The translations under genes and the position numbers were made by a program. From Sinomonas sp. R1AF57 (GTDB taxonomy: Bacteria; Actinomycetota; Actinomycetes; Actinomycetales; Micrococcaceae): 64,000 nt of DNA. Every line of letters begins with the position of its first letter. The first letter of the stretch is position 1. Under the pieces are notes generated by a model that had not been told where the DNA came from, ran no database searches, and saw nothing but the letters and a program-made list of their open reading frames with translations. Below, in pieces: positions 16,353 through 23,863 of the stretch. The DNA lies in NCBI RefSeq assembly GCF_002224485.1, contig NZ_CP022463.1:3148336-3212335 (forward strand). Direction: 5' to 3'.

Positions 16353-17313
16353 CCCCACGTCCTCGGCTGGCGACTCGGCAGGCCATTCCGGAGGGTCGCC
16401 CACCCCGTCCCTCCGCGCCCGCACGTTCGTGTGCATGGGAACGGTCGTGAGCCTCACCGTTCCCGCGCAGCCCGGGAGCCCCAGCGATGCCGACGCCGAC
16501 CGGATTGAGGCGGCCACCGCCGTCGTCGAGGACCAGTTCGAGGACCTGGATGCTCGCTTCAGCCTGTTCAAGCCGAACTCGGAGGCGAGCCGCGTCTCCC
16601 GCGGGGAGCTGTCCCTGATGGAGGCCAGCCCGCTCATGCGCGGCCTCTACGCCGACGCCGTGCGCTGGCGCCGCCGCACCGACGGCGCATTCACGCCCGA
16701 GCGGCCTGACGGGCTTTTGGACCTCAGCGGGCTCGTCAAGGGGTACGCCATCGCGGAAGCGGGGCGATCACTCGTGGCGCTCGGCCTGCACGACTGGTGC
16801 CTCAACGCGGGCGGGGACGTGCTCGTCTCGGGCTCGCCCGCGCCGTCGGCTGCTGGCGGGAAGCCGTGGCTCGCCGGCATCGTCGACCCCGCCGACCGGC
16901 GCACGCTCCTCGGCGCCTACCCCCTCGGAGCCCAGGCCGTCGGCGCCCAGGCCCACGGAGCCCCGCCACCCGCCTCGCGTGAGCCGGCACGGTCGGGGGC
17001 CCGGCGGCTGGCCCTCGCGACCTCCGGCTCCGCAGAGCGCGGCGACCACATCTGGACGGCGGGTCTACGGGGTCCGAGCTCGCGCAGTCCGGGCTTGCAG
17101 GGTCCTGCGGGGGCCCGGCGTCCGCAGTTCGCGCAGGTGAGCGTCGCGGCGTCGGACATCGTCACCGCAGACGTCCTCGCCACCGCCGTCGTGGCCGGCG
17201 GCCGCGGCACTCTGGACGCGGTGACGGCGCGCTGGGACGTGGACGTTCTCGCGGTGACGCACGACGGCGCGCTGCTCGCCACGCCGGGGTTCCGCGCCCC
17301 GAGCGCGGCGTAG
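16336..17313 (+). CDS. apbE: FAD:protein FMN transferase (ApbE)
   Basis: 325 residues, beginning 17 bases inside the FMN-carrier gene. ApbE motifs are present: FVCMGTVVSLTV, LSGLVKGYAIAEAG, the FAD-binding LNAGGDVLVSG, ATSGSAERGDHIW, and the Mg-binding SDIVTADVLATAVV. It attaches FMN from FAD to the threonine of the partner domain. An unusual Ala/Gly/Pro/Arg-rich insert of about 45 residues sits after LGAYPLGAQAV, where the bound substrate loop normally is; part of it looks repetitive (GAQAVGAQAHGA). No lipoprotein box is seen, so the mature enzyme may work in the cytoplasm or be exported another way. Confidence 0.9.
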   Translation: MQPISDPTSSAGDSAGHSGGSPTPSLRARTFVCMGTVVSLTVPAQPGSPSDADADRIEAATAVVEDQFEDLDARFSLFKPNSEASRVSRGELSLMEASPLMRGLYADAVRWRRRTDGAFTPERPDGLLDLSGLVKGYAIAEAGRSLVALGLHDWCLNAGGDVLVSGSPAPSAAGGKPWLAGIVDPADRRTLLGAYPLGAQAVGAQAHGAPPPASREPARSGARRLALATSGSAERGDHIWTAGLRGPSSRSPGLQGPAGARRPQFAQVSVAASDIVTADVLATAVVAGGRGTLDAVTARWDVDVLAVTHDGALLATPGFRAPSAA

Positions 17314-17315
17314 CC

Positions 17316-18083
17316 TCAGAGGCGGGTGAGCTCCGGGTACTTGGGGCTCAGTCCGTCGCCGGAGGAGCGGCCGGTGAGCCGGCGCATGACCCACGGCCCC
17401 GCGTGCTCGCGGGCCCAGACGGCGTTGGCCCGCAGCTGCTGCACACGGCTCAGCACCGGCAGCGGAGGGACGTCCGGTACCTCTACGAGCCCCTCGTGCT
17501 CGAGGATCTCCAGCACCCGGTTCGCCATTGTCGCGTGCCCGAGCGCGGACATGTGCATGCGGTCCACGTCCCACATCCGCCAGTCCTGGAACTCGTGGAA
17601 GCGCCAGTAGTCCACGATCCTGGCCCCATGCCGGTCCGCGATCCACCGGACCTGCTCGTTGTAGATCGCTGTGCGCCCCCGCATCGAGCCGAACACCTTG
17701 GAGGATCCCGCGTCGAAGCCCGTGAACAGCAGCACCGTGGCGCCAGACTCGACCAGCCGCTCCACGGCGACGTCGTACTCGACGAGCAGCGCGTCGATGT
17801 CCACCTTCGGGCGGAGGATGTCGTTCGCCCCCGCGTACAGGGTCACGAGGGTGGGGTAGAGCGCGAGGGCGGGCTGGAGCTGCTCGCGGACGATCTGCTG
17901 CAGCTTGCGCCCGCGGATCGCGAGGTTCGCGTAGCCGAGTCCGGGGTCGGCCGCCTGGAGCTGTTCAGCCACCCGGTCGGCCCAGCCCCGGACCCCGTTG
18001 GGACGGGCCGGATCAGGATCTCCGACACCTTCAGTGAAGGAGTCCCCGAGCGCCACGAAGCGCGTGGTGAAGTCGCCGCTCAC
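17316..18083 (-). CDS. SGNH/GDSL-type hydrolase, copy 1
   Basis: 255 residues from a GTG overlapping the MarR stop by 4 bases, so expression is coupled to that regulator. SGNH blocks: FVALGDSFTEGVGD (nucleophile Ser), LAIRGRKLQQ (Gly), TLYAGANDILR (Asn) and DRMHMSALGHATMANR (Asp-His). These are lipase/esterase or sugar O-deacetylase folds. No signal peptide is present, so it is probably cytoplasmic. A paralogue with the same GDSFTEGVGD block and layout lies at 35270-36121. It ends two bases after the ApbE stop, on the other strand. The fold is sure; the substrate is not known. Confidence 0.85.
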   Translation of the reverse strand: MSGDFTTRFVALGDSFTEGVGDPDPARPNGVRGWADRVAEQLQAADPGLGYANLAIRGRKLQQIVREQLQPALALYPTLVTLYAGANDILRPKVDIDALLVEYDVAVERLVESGATVLLFTGFDAGSSKVFGSMRGRTAIYNEQVRWIADRHGARIVDYWRFHEFQDWRMWDVDRMHMSALGHATMANRVLEILEHEGLVEVPDVPPLPVLSRVQQLRANAVWAREHAGPWVMRRLTGRSSGDGLSPKYPELTRL

Positions 18084-18631
18084 GGTGCCACCCCGGCGTC
18101 GTGCGCCCCGGCGCCCGCGACCCCGGCGCCCTCGGCGACCGCCGCCGCACGCGCGGGGTCGCGGAAGATCCAGCTGTCTGACTCGAGACGGGACACGATC
18201 TTCTCTCCGATCTCGGCCAGGCGCTGGACGTCGTCGCCGTCGAGCGCGTCGAAGATGAGCTGCCGCACGCGCTCCACGTGGTCCGGCGCGAGCTCGACGA
18301 TCGTCTCCCATCCCGCGTCGGTGAGGTGGGCGGTGGTGACGCGGGCGTCGTCGGGCGAGGGCTGCCGGTCGATCCAGCCCCGCGCCTGCAGCTTGGTCAC
18401 CACGTGCGAGAGGCGAGACAGCGATGCCGACGTGCGCGCGGCGAGCTCCTTCATGGGCAGCATGCGGCCCTCGGCCTCGGAGAGCATCGCGAGGACGTCG
18501 TAGTCGAAGAGGGAGAGCCTGTTCAGGCTCGTCAGGTGGGCGTCGAGCGCGGCAGGCAGAAGGGTGTTCACGCTCAGCAGCGCCAGCCAGGCCCGACGCT
18601 CCTGAGCGGTCAGCCAGCGGGGTTCGGTCAC
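18080..18631 (-). CDS. MarR-family transcriptional regulator
   Basis: 183 residues from GTG 18631 (VTEPRWLTAQERRAW). Winged-helix region: LSLFDYDVLAMLSEAE, MKELAARTSASLSRLSHVVTKL as recognition unit, and GWIDRQPSPDDARVTTAHLTDAG as wing. This is the DNA-binding architecture of MarR regulators of efflux and stress genes. The C-terminal 25 residues are Ala/Gly-rich and include GAHDAGV. It is followed by the coupled SGNH hydrolase gene, probably a target or partner. The AT-rich divergent spacer upstream is the natural place for its operator, but I see no perfect palindrome there. Confidence 0.88.
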   Translation of the reverse strand: MTEPRWLTAQERRAWLALLSVNTLLPAALDAHLTSLNRLSLFDYDVLAMLSEAEGRMLPMKELAARTSASLSRLSHVVTKLQARGWIDRQPSPDDARVTTAHLTDAGWETIVELAPDHVERVRQLIFDALDGDDVQRLAEIGEKIVSRLESDSWIFRDPARAAAVAEGAGVAGAGAHDAGVAP

Positions 18632-18978
18632 GGAAACCAAGCATAGAGCGTTGGGACTGCGGTCTGGTCCGCAGAGAGGCTGCGAACTTATTAAATCCAA
18701 CGTCTTGACTTACTTGGACCGCGCGCCTACCTTAGTGATATCGGCCTCTCAGGTCGAGACTCACGGGCAGGCCGCAAGGCCGGCGCCCAGGCCGGACCGC
18801 TGGGGGAACGGCTGCTTCGCGGGACCACGGCTCGCCCCGTTCGGGGAGGCGAGACGGACCCGCCGAAGCCACAACAGCTCCACGCACCCTTCAAGAACCG
18901 CGCGTTCTGCAGGACCGCCTGCTCAGAACCGCACCGTAGGGGCGCACGGTTGTGCGCCCAGAGGAAAGAGCCCCCACG
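18632..18978. other. 347-base divergent spacer with + strand promoter and long leader
   Basis: The MarR-proximal part (18680-18715) is an AT-rich pocket holding ACTTATTAAATCC. It is followed by the promoter annotated at 18705-18733. From the predicted start near 18740 to the protease ATG there are about 240 untranslated bases. They contain a hairpin at 18831-18853 (CTCGCCCC, GTTC-type loop, GGGG-A-GGCGAG). I find no open reading frame with a ribosome site and no riboswitch class I can name. The leader ends in GAGGAAAGAG, the ribosome site of the protease gene. Confidence 0.5.
18705..18733 (+). promoter_or_regulatory. Sigma-70-type promoter of the protease gene
   Basis: TTGACT (18705-18710), a 17-base spacer, then TACCTT (18728-18733), which keeps the TAnnnT pattern. 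This is the best-matching vegetative promoter seen in the window. It points at the protease gene 240 bases downstream. Confidence 0.6.
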
Positions 18979-20487
18979 ATGACCACCCTGCACTCCTCCC
19001 TCAGGCATGCCGTCCTCGCGGCCTTCGCCGCTCTCGCCGCCCTGAGCCTTGCCCTCTTCGGCCCCAGCGCCCAGTCCCCCGCCCGAGCGGCCTCTGCTTC
19101 CGATGCGGAGAAGTCGGTCGTGTACCTCTACGTCCAGTTCGACGGCGAGGTGAAGGTCCCCTTCAACTCCGGCACCGAGACGTACACCTCGAGCATCCCC
19201 GCCGGCTGCACCGGCTGGTTCGCCAGCTCGCAGGCCCACATCGTCACCGCCGCGCACTGCGTCGAGAAGAGCGACGACATCAAGCTCGCCATCCTCAAGA
19301 ACGTCATGCAGCAGCTCGGGATCAGCGAGTACCTGCAGCGGGCACGGGACGAGAACTGGGCGACCGTGACCAACGTGACCGTGCGCGCCTACCAGCCGCA
19401 GGGCGTCGACGGCGCCGTCCCCGCGCTCCAGAACACCGGCCTCACCGCCCAGCTCATCGACGCGCAGACCTTCGCGAACGGCGACCTCGCCCTCCTCAAG
19501 ATCGCCGACCTCGCCGGGACCACCCCGCTGACCATGGCCCAGAAGTCGCCGGGCACCGGCGAGCGCGTGACAGCGGTCGGCTTCGCCGGCTCGGTCACCG
19601 ACGTCAGTGACGCCTCGCGCCAGCGCGCCTCGTTCAAGACCGGCACCGTGTCCTCCCGCCAGGTCACCACGACGGGCGTCCCCGTCACCGAGATCGACGC
19701 CGCGGTCACCAACGGCATGTCGGGCGGCCCCACGATCGACAACGACGGCAACGCCATCGGCGTCAACAGCTTCAAGCCGCGCGGCGAGTCCCAGGCCTTC
19801 AACTTCGTCACCGACACCGAGGCCCTGAAGACGTTCCTGACCCGCAACGGCGTGACCCCGGTCGTGCAGACCCCTTCGGCCACCGCCGCTCCGAGCACGG
19901 CAAGCACGACGGCGCCCGCATCCTCGGGCGACAGCCTGCCTCTCTACCTCACGATCGGCGGCGCGGCGATCGTGATCCTGGGCCTCGGCGCCACGCTGTT
20001 CATCGTGATGGGCAAGCGCCGCCGGGCCTCGGGCCCCTCCGCCCAGACGGCCGTCGCGGGACCTGTGGGCCAGTTCCCCGGGGCGCAGGCTCCGCAGTAC
20101 GCCGCCGGCCCCGCCCAGCCCGGGACGCAGCAGTTCGCGGGGACGCAGCAGCAGGCCTCCGGGACGCAGCAGTTCGCCGGGACGCAGCAGCAGGCCTCCG
20201 AGCAGTACGGCGCCCCGCAGTACTCCGAGCAGCAGTACGGCGCCCCGCAGCACCCGGAGCAGCAGCCCGCCGCACCCGCGACGACGGTCCCGACGGGCTT
20301 CCAGCCCAGCCAGGGCCAGCACCCGCAGGCGCAGTACCAGTCGGCCCAGCACCCGCAGGCGCAGCAGTACCAGGCGCAGTACCAGCCCAACCAGTACCCC
20401 CAGCCGCAGTACCAGTACCCCGAGGTCCAGCAGCCCGGGCCCTACCAGACGGGCCAGGACCAGCGGCCCCAGGCCCCGACAGCCTGA
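18979..20487 (+). CDS. Exported, membrane-anchored trypsin-like serine protease with Gln-rich tail
   Basis: 502 residues; ATG 18979 follows GAGGAAAGAG. A signal peptide (LRHAVLAAFAALAALSLALF) ends at about residue 35 with SPARAAS. The S1-type catalytic triad is visible: IVTAAHCVE (His near 92), FANGDLALLKI (Asp near 169) and NGMSGGPTIDN (Ser near 248). A Thr/Ala/Ser linker leads to one membrane span (LPLYLTIGGAAIVILGLGA, about 319-344), then KRRR. The last 150 residues are low-complexity Gln/Pro/Tyr/Ala with tandem units such as GTQQFAGTQQQAS and QYGAPQ. The protease domain should face outside and the Gln-rich tail the cytoplasm. Envelope stress protease or housekeeping roles are both possible. 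Confidence 0.85.
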   Translation: MTTLHSSLRHAVLAAFAALAALSLALFGPSAQSPARAASASDAEKSVVYLYVQFDGEVKVPFNSGTETYTSSIPAGCTGWFASSQAHIVTAAHCVEKSDDIKLAILKNVMQQLGISEYLQRARDENWATVTNVTVRAYQPQGVDGAVPALQNTGLTAQLIDAQTFANGDLALLKIADLAGTTPLTMAQKSPGTGERVTAVGFAGSVTDVSDASRQRASFKTGTVSSRQVTTTGVPVTEIDAAVTNGMSGGPTIDNDGNAIGVNSFKPRGESQAFNFVTDTEALKTFLTRNGVTPVVQTPSATAAPSTASTTAPASSGDSLPLYLTIGGAAIVILGLGATLFIVMGKRRRASGPSAQTAVAGPVGQFPGAQAPQYAAGPAQPGTQQFAGTQQQASGTQQFAGTQQQASEQYGAPQYSEQQYGAPQHPEQQPAAPATTVPTGFQPSQGQHPQAQYQSAQHPQAQQYQAQYQPNQYPQPQYQYPEVQQPGPYQTGQDQRPQAPTA

Positions 20488-20491
20488 GCCG

Positions 20492-20537
20492 TCGCAACAT
20501 GACCCGCAGCAACACTGACCCGCCGCAACACTGACCC
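20492..20537. repeat. Triple short direct repeat after the protease gene
   Basis: Three consecutive copies of a roughly 16-base unit ending in CAACACTGACCC (the first has CAACATGACCC) lie directly after the protease stop. They are noncoding. I see no function beyond spacing before the terminator. Confidence 0.5.
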
Positions 20538-20552
20538 CAGCGGCCAGAACCC

Positions 20553-20588
20553 GAGCGGCCGGCACCTCACCCGAGGCGCCGGCCGCTC
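20553..20588 (+). terminator. Strong hairpin terminator after the protease gene
   Basis: An 11-bp perfect stem, GAGCGGCCGGC (20553-20563) with GCCGGCCGCTC (20578-20588). The loop itself contains CCTC/GAGG and can extend the stem by four pairs. No U-run follows, which is common in high-GC actinobacteria. Confidence 0.65.
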
Positions 20589-20614
20589 GCCGTCGTGCGC
20601 GGGAATACCCGCCG

Positions 20615-20631
20615 GATAATTGAATGTTCAA
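20615..20631 (+). promoter_or_regulatory. -10 box and overlapping palindrome before the luciferase-like gene
   Basis: GATAAT (20615-20620) is a good -10 element. Directly after it lies the perfect palindrome TTGAATGTTCAA (20620-20631), positioned to block the transcription start. The ATG is at 20638, so the transcript would have only about ten untranslated bases and no ribosome site. An inducible repressor-controlled promoter is inferred. Confidence 0.45.
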
Positions 20632-20637
20632 GCAATC

Positions 20638-21705
20638 ATGGACTTTGGCATCTTCACGTTCGGCGAGCTCACCCGCGACACCTCGGCCAGCCCCGGCGCC
20701 CTCACCCGCTCGGCGCGGCAGCGCACCGAGGAGACCATCCAGCTGGCCAAGCTCGCGGACCAGGCGGGGCTCGACGTCGTCGGGATCGGCGAGCACCACC
20801 GGCACGACTTCGCGTTCTCCGCCCCCGAGGTCGTGCTCGCGGCGATCGCGCGCGAGACCGAGCGTATCCGGCTCACGACGGCGGTCACGGTCCTCTCCAC
20901 CGCGGACCCGGCGCGCGTCTTCGAGCAGTTCGCGACACTGGACATCGTCTCCGGCGGCCGCGCCGAGATCCTCGCCGGCCGCGGAGTGTTCCCTGAGTCC
21001 TTCCCGCTCTTCGGCTACGACCCCGCCAACTACGACGCCCTCTTCGAGGACAAGCTCGAGCTCCTGCTCGAGATGCGCGAGCACGCCACCGTGACCTGGC
21101 CGCCCGCGGACGACGGCGAGTACCCCTCCCGCCCGCGCGCGCACCACGCCCTGCGCGACGCGGCCCTCTCCCCCCGACCCGTCCAGGAGCGGATGCCGAT
21201 CTGGCGCGGGGTGGGCGGGACGCCGTCGAGCTTCGTGCGGGCGGGGCAGGCAGGGGTGCCGCTCTTCCTCGCGCTGCTCTCCGGGCACCAGCACTTCGTG
21301 CGGCTCGTCGAGCTGTACCGCACCGCCGGGGCGCAGGCCGGCCACGCGCTGTCGTCCCTCAGGGTGGGGACGGGGAGCCACTTCTTCGCCGCGCGCACCT
21401 CCCAGGAGGCCCGCGACACCTTCTACCCGCACTACGCGAGGTACATCGAGCAGAACATGCCGCGGCCCGCCGGCGAGTTCCCACGCGAGCACTTCGACGC
21501 GTGGGCCGGTCCCGGCGGCGGCCTGCTCGTGGGAAGCCCCGCCCAGATCACGGAGCGGATCCTCGCCACGCACGAGGCCCTCGGCACGGACCGGTTCATG
21601 GCCCAGGTCGGACTGGGGACGCTGCCGTTCGCCGAGACGGCATCCTCGATCGAGCTGCTCGCAACCGAGATCGTCCCGGCGGTGAAGAAGGCGATCGCCG
21701 AATAG
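20638..21705 (+). CDS. LLM-class flavin-dependent oxidoreductase (bacterial luciferase-like)
   Basis: 355 residues from ATG 20638; a TTG at 20620 in frame lies inside the palindrome. The TIM-barrel monooxygenase pattern is clear: MDFGIFTFGEL, DVVGIGEHHRHDF, LTTAVTVLSTADPARVFEQFATLD and SGGRAEILAGRG. AQITERILATHEALGTDR is the usual C-terminal segment. Such proteins use reduced FMN or F420 to oxidise small molecules. It is monocistronic, behind a strong terminator and a palindromic operator. The substrate cannot be predicted. Confidence 0.85.
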   Translation: MDFGIFTFGELTRDTSASPGALTRSARQRTEETIQLAKLADQAGLDVVGIGEHHRHDFAFSAPEVVLAAIARETERIRLTTAVTVLSTADPARVFEQFATLDIVSGGRAEILAGRGVFPESFPLFGYDPANYDALFEDKLELLLEMREHATVTWPPADDGEYPSRPRAHHALRDAALSPRPVQERMPIWRGVGGTPSSFVRAGQAGVPLFLALLSGHQHFVRLVELYRTAGAQAGHALSSLRVGTGSHFFAARTSQEARDTFYPHYARYIEQNMPRPAGEFPREHFDAWAGPGGGLLVGSPAQITERILATHEALGTDRFMAQVGLGTLPFAETASSIELLATEIVPAVKKAIAE

Positions 21706-21737
21706 GGACGGTGGAGGCGGCCGCTAGCCTTGACGGC

Positions 21738-22640
21738 ATGACTCCACGCGGCGCAGGCCGGTTCGCCCCGAGCCCCTCCGGGGAGCTCCATGTCGGCAAC
21801 CTCCGCACGGCGCTGCTCGCGTGGCTGTTCGCCCGGTCCACAGGCCGCCGCTTCCTGATGCGCATCGAGGACCTCGACCGGGCCCGGGCGGGCGCCGAGG
21901 AGGTCCAGCTGAGGGACCTCGCCGCCGTCGGGCTCGACTGGGACGGCGAGGTGGTGCGCCAGACGGAGCGCGGCGCGCTGTACGACGACGCGATCGCCCG
22001 CCTCACCGACGCGGGCCTCACCTACGAGTGCTACTGCACGCGCCGGGAGATCCAGGAAGCCCCGAGCGCTCCGCACGCGCCGCAGGGCGCGTACCCGGGC
22101 ACGTGCCGCGACCTCACCGAGGGCCAGCGCGCACGACGCCGCGCGGAGCGTCCCGCCGCCGTCCGGCTTCGCGCGGGGGTCACAGAATGGGCCGTGACGG
22201 ACGCGCTGCATGGGCGGTACGCGGGGCTCGTGGACGACTTCGTGCTGCGGCGCAACGACGGTGTGGTCGCGTACAACCTCGCGGTCGTCGTGGACGACGC
22301 CGCGCAGGGAATCGACCAGGTGGTCCGCGGCGACGACCTCCTCTCCTCGGCGCCGCGGCAGGCCTATCTCGCCGGGCTCCTCGGGGCGCACGTGCCCGAG
22401 TATGCGCATGTGCCGCTCGTCCTCAACCCCGCCGGACGCCGCCTCGCCAAGCGCGACGGCGCCGTGACGCTGGGTGCGCTCGCGGCCGCCGGGGTGTCCG
22501 CGGAGCGCGTGACGGGGCTCCTGCTCGCCTCGGTTGGCCTGCCCGCCTCGCTCCCGGAAGCCCTCGCGGCCTTCACGACCGACGCGCTGCCCCGGGACCC
22601 CTGGGTCCTCGACCCCGGGGAGCTGACCTCCAGGAGGTGA
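21738..22640 (+). CDS. gluQ: Glutamyl-Q tRNA(Asp) synthetase
   Basis: 300 residues. This is a GluRS catalytic-domain paralogue without the anticodon-binding domain, as expected for GluQ, which glutamylates queuosine in tRNA-Asp. FAPSPSGELHVGNLR carries the HIGH-like motif (residues 18-21). MRIEDLDRAR follows. CYCTRREI and YPGTCRDL give the zinc-site Cys-Cys-Tyr-Cys. VVRGDDLLSSAPRQ is class-typical, and AKRDGAVTL stands for KMSKS. The ATG lies 32 bases after the oxidoreductase stop. The tail (GELTSRR) is made of GGTGACC-type short repeats. Confidence 0.9.
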   Translation: MTPRGAGRFAPSPSGELHVGNLRTALLAWLFARSTGRRFLMRIEDLDRARAGAEEVQLRDLAAVGLDWDGEVVRQTERGALYDDAIARLTDAGLTYECYCTRREIQEAPSAPHAPQGAYPGTCRDLTEGQRARRRAERPAAVRLRAGVTEWAVTDALHGRYAGLVDDFVLRRNDGVVAYNLAVVVDDAAQGIDQVVRGDDLLSSAPRQAYLAGLLGAHVPEYAHVPLVLNPAGRRLAKRDGAVTLGALAAAGVSAERVTGLLLASVGLPASLPEALAAFTTDALPRDPWVLDPGELTSRR

Positions 22641-22703
22641 CCCCCAGAAGGTGACCCCCAGATTCCGTCTGAGAGTCACCACCTGAGAGTCATTGCCTGC
22701 GGG

Positions 22704-23849
22704 TCAGGCCTGCATCGTGAAGCGGGCCGCGGTGAGGTTCCTGGCCAGGGGCGCGCGGTAGAGCGCACGGAAGGCCGCATTCCGGGCCGCCATTAGCGGC
22801 GGCGGGAGGGGGCGGCCGAGCGCCATGTTGAGCCTGGCCTGCCGGGCCGCCGCCGCGGCCGCGGCCAGCCTCCCGCGCTCGGCCGCCGCCCAGAGCTCGG
22901 GCCAGCCGTCCGCCTGCCCGGGGTCCCGGCGGCGCTCCCGCACGTCCGCTGCAACAAGGGGCGCGAAGGCCTCGGCATCGAGCCATCCGAGGGTCATTCC
23001 CTGCCCTCCGATCGGGCTGACCTCGTGCGCGGCGTCCCCGACGAGCAGCACGGGCCCTTGGCGCATCCTCGCGGCGAGCCGCTCCGCCACCGTGAAGGCG
23101 CTCAGCATGGTGCACGACGCCGTGACCACCGTCTCCCCCGTGCGCTCCCCGATGACCTGCGCGAGCCGCTCGGGGCTCGGAGCCTCCTCGGGCGCGTCGA
23201 GGTGCGCGACCCATCGCCGCACTCCACCGGGCAGCGGGAAGGATTCCACGATCCCCTCCGGTTCGAGGTGCAGCACGGCCCGTGTCCCGTCGCCGGTCGT
23301 ATCGGCGAAGTCGCCCATGAGGTACGCATCCGGGAGCGCCCGCTCGCGCACCGGGATGGCGAGCGCCGTCCGCAGCGGCGACCGCGCGCCGTCGGCCGCG
23401 ATCACCCAGGCGCCGTGGAACGCCTCCCCGGTCGCGGTGCGCACGACGGCGCCGCCTTCCGCGCGTTCGACTGCAGCCGCGCGCACGCCTCGCCGGAGCG
23501 CTCCCGGGACGACCGCGGCAAGCCGGGCCTCGAGCGCCTCCTCGGTGCGCCACTGCGGGACGGCGAGGACCCCGGGGTTGAAGCCCACGCGTGCCACGTC
23601 GCGCCCTCCGGAGCGCGCCACACCCTCGCCGATCAGCACCCCGGCGGCCGCGAGCCCCTCCGCGATGCCGGCCCTGCCGAGCACGCGCAGTCCAGGCGGG
23701 TGGATGCCGATGGCGCGCGAGTGCCGGCCGGGCTCGTGGCGCGCCTCGAGCACCACGACGTCGACCCCCGCCTGCGCGAGGAGCACGCCGAAGCAGAGCC
23801 CGACGGCGCCGCCGCCGACGATGACGGCCTCGTGCGACTCGTGCCCCAC
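22704..23849 (-). CDS. FAD-dependent aromatic monooxygenase (UbiH/PHBH-like), partner of the type III PKS
   Basis: 381 residues. The dinucleotide-binding start VIVGGGAVGLCFGVLLAQAG is followed by VLEARHEPGRHSRAIGIHP. The middle motif WVIAADGARSPLR and the second FAD motif GPVLLVGDAAHEVSPIGGQG complete a class A flavoprotein monooxygenase. It lies 14 bases after the type III PKS gene, in the same direction. In actinobacteria such pairs hydroxylate the resorcinol, pyrone or naphthalene-type polyketide to a quinol/quinone. No methyltransferase accompanies them here. The C-terminus is Ala/Arg-rich. Confidence 0.87.
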   Translation of the reverse strand: MGHESHEAVIVGGGAVGLCFGVLLAQAGVDVVVLEARHEPGRHSRAIGIHPPGLRVLGRAGIAEGLAAAGVLIGEGVARSGGRDVARVGFNPGVLAVPQWRTEEALEARLAAVVPGALRRGVRAAAVERAEGGAVVRTATGEAFHGAWVIAADGARSPLRTALAIPVRERALPDAYLMGDFADTTGDGTRAVLHLEPEGIVESFPLPGGVRRWVAHLDAPEEAPSPERLAQVIGERTGETVVTASCTMLSAFTVAERLAARMRQGPVLLVGDAAHEVSPIGGQGMTLGWLDAEAFAPLVAADVRERRRDPGQADGWPELWAAAERGRLAAAAAAARQARLNMALGRPLPPPLMAARNAAFRALYRAPLARNLTAARFTMQA

Positions 23850-23863
23850 CGCCGGCCCGGCGC

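Noticed and set aside
22636..22680. GGTGACCCCCAG repeats after gluQ as another 21-bp array
   Set aside because: Spacing is 14 bases and the core differs; similarity may be chance.
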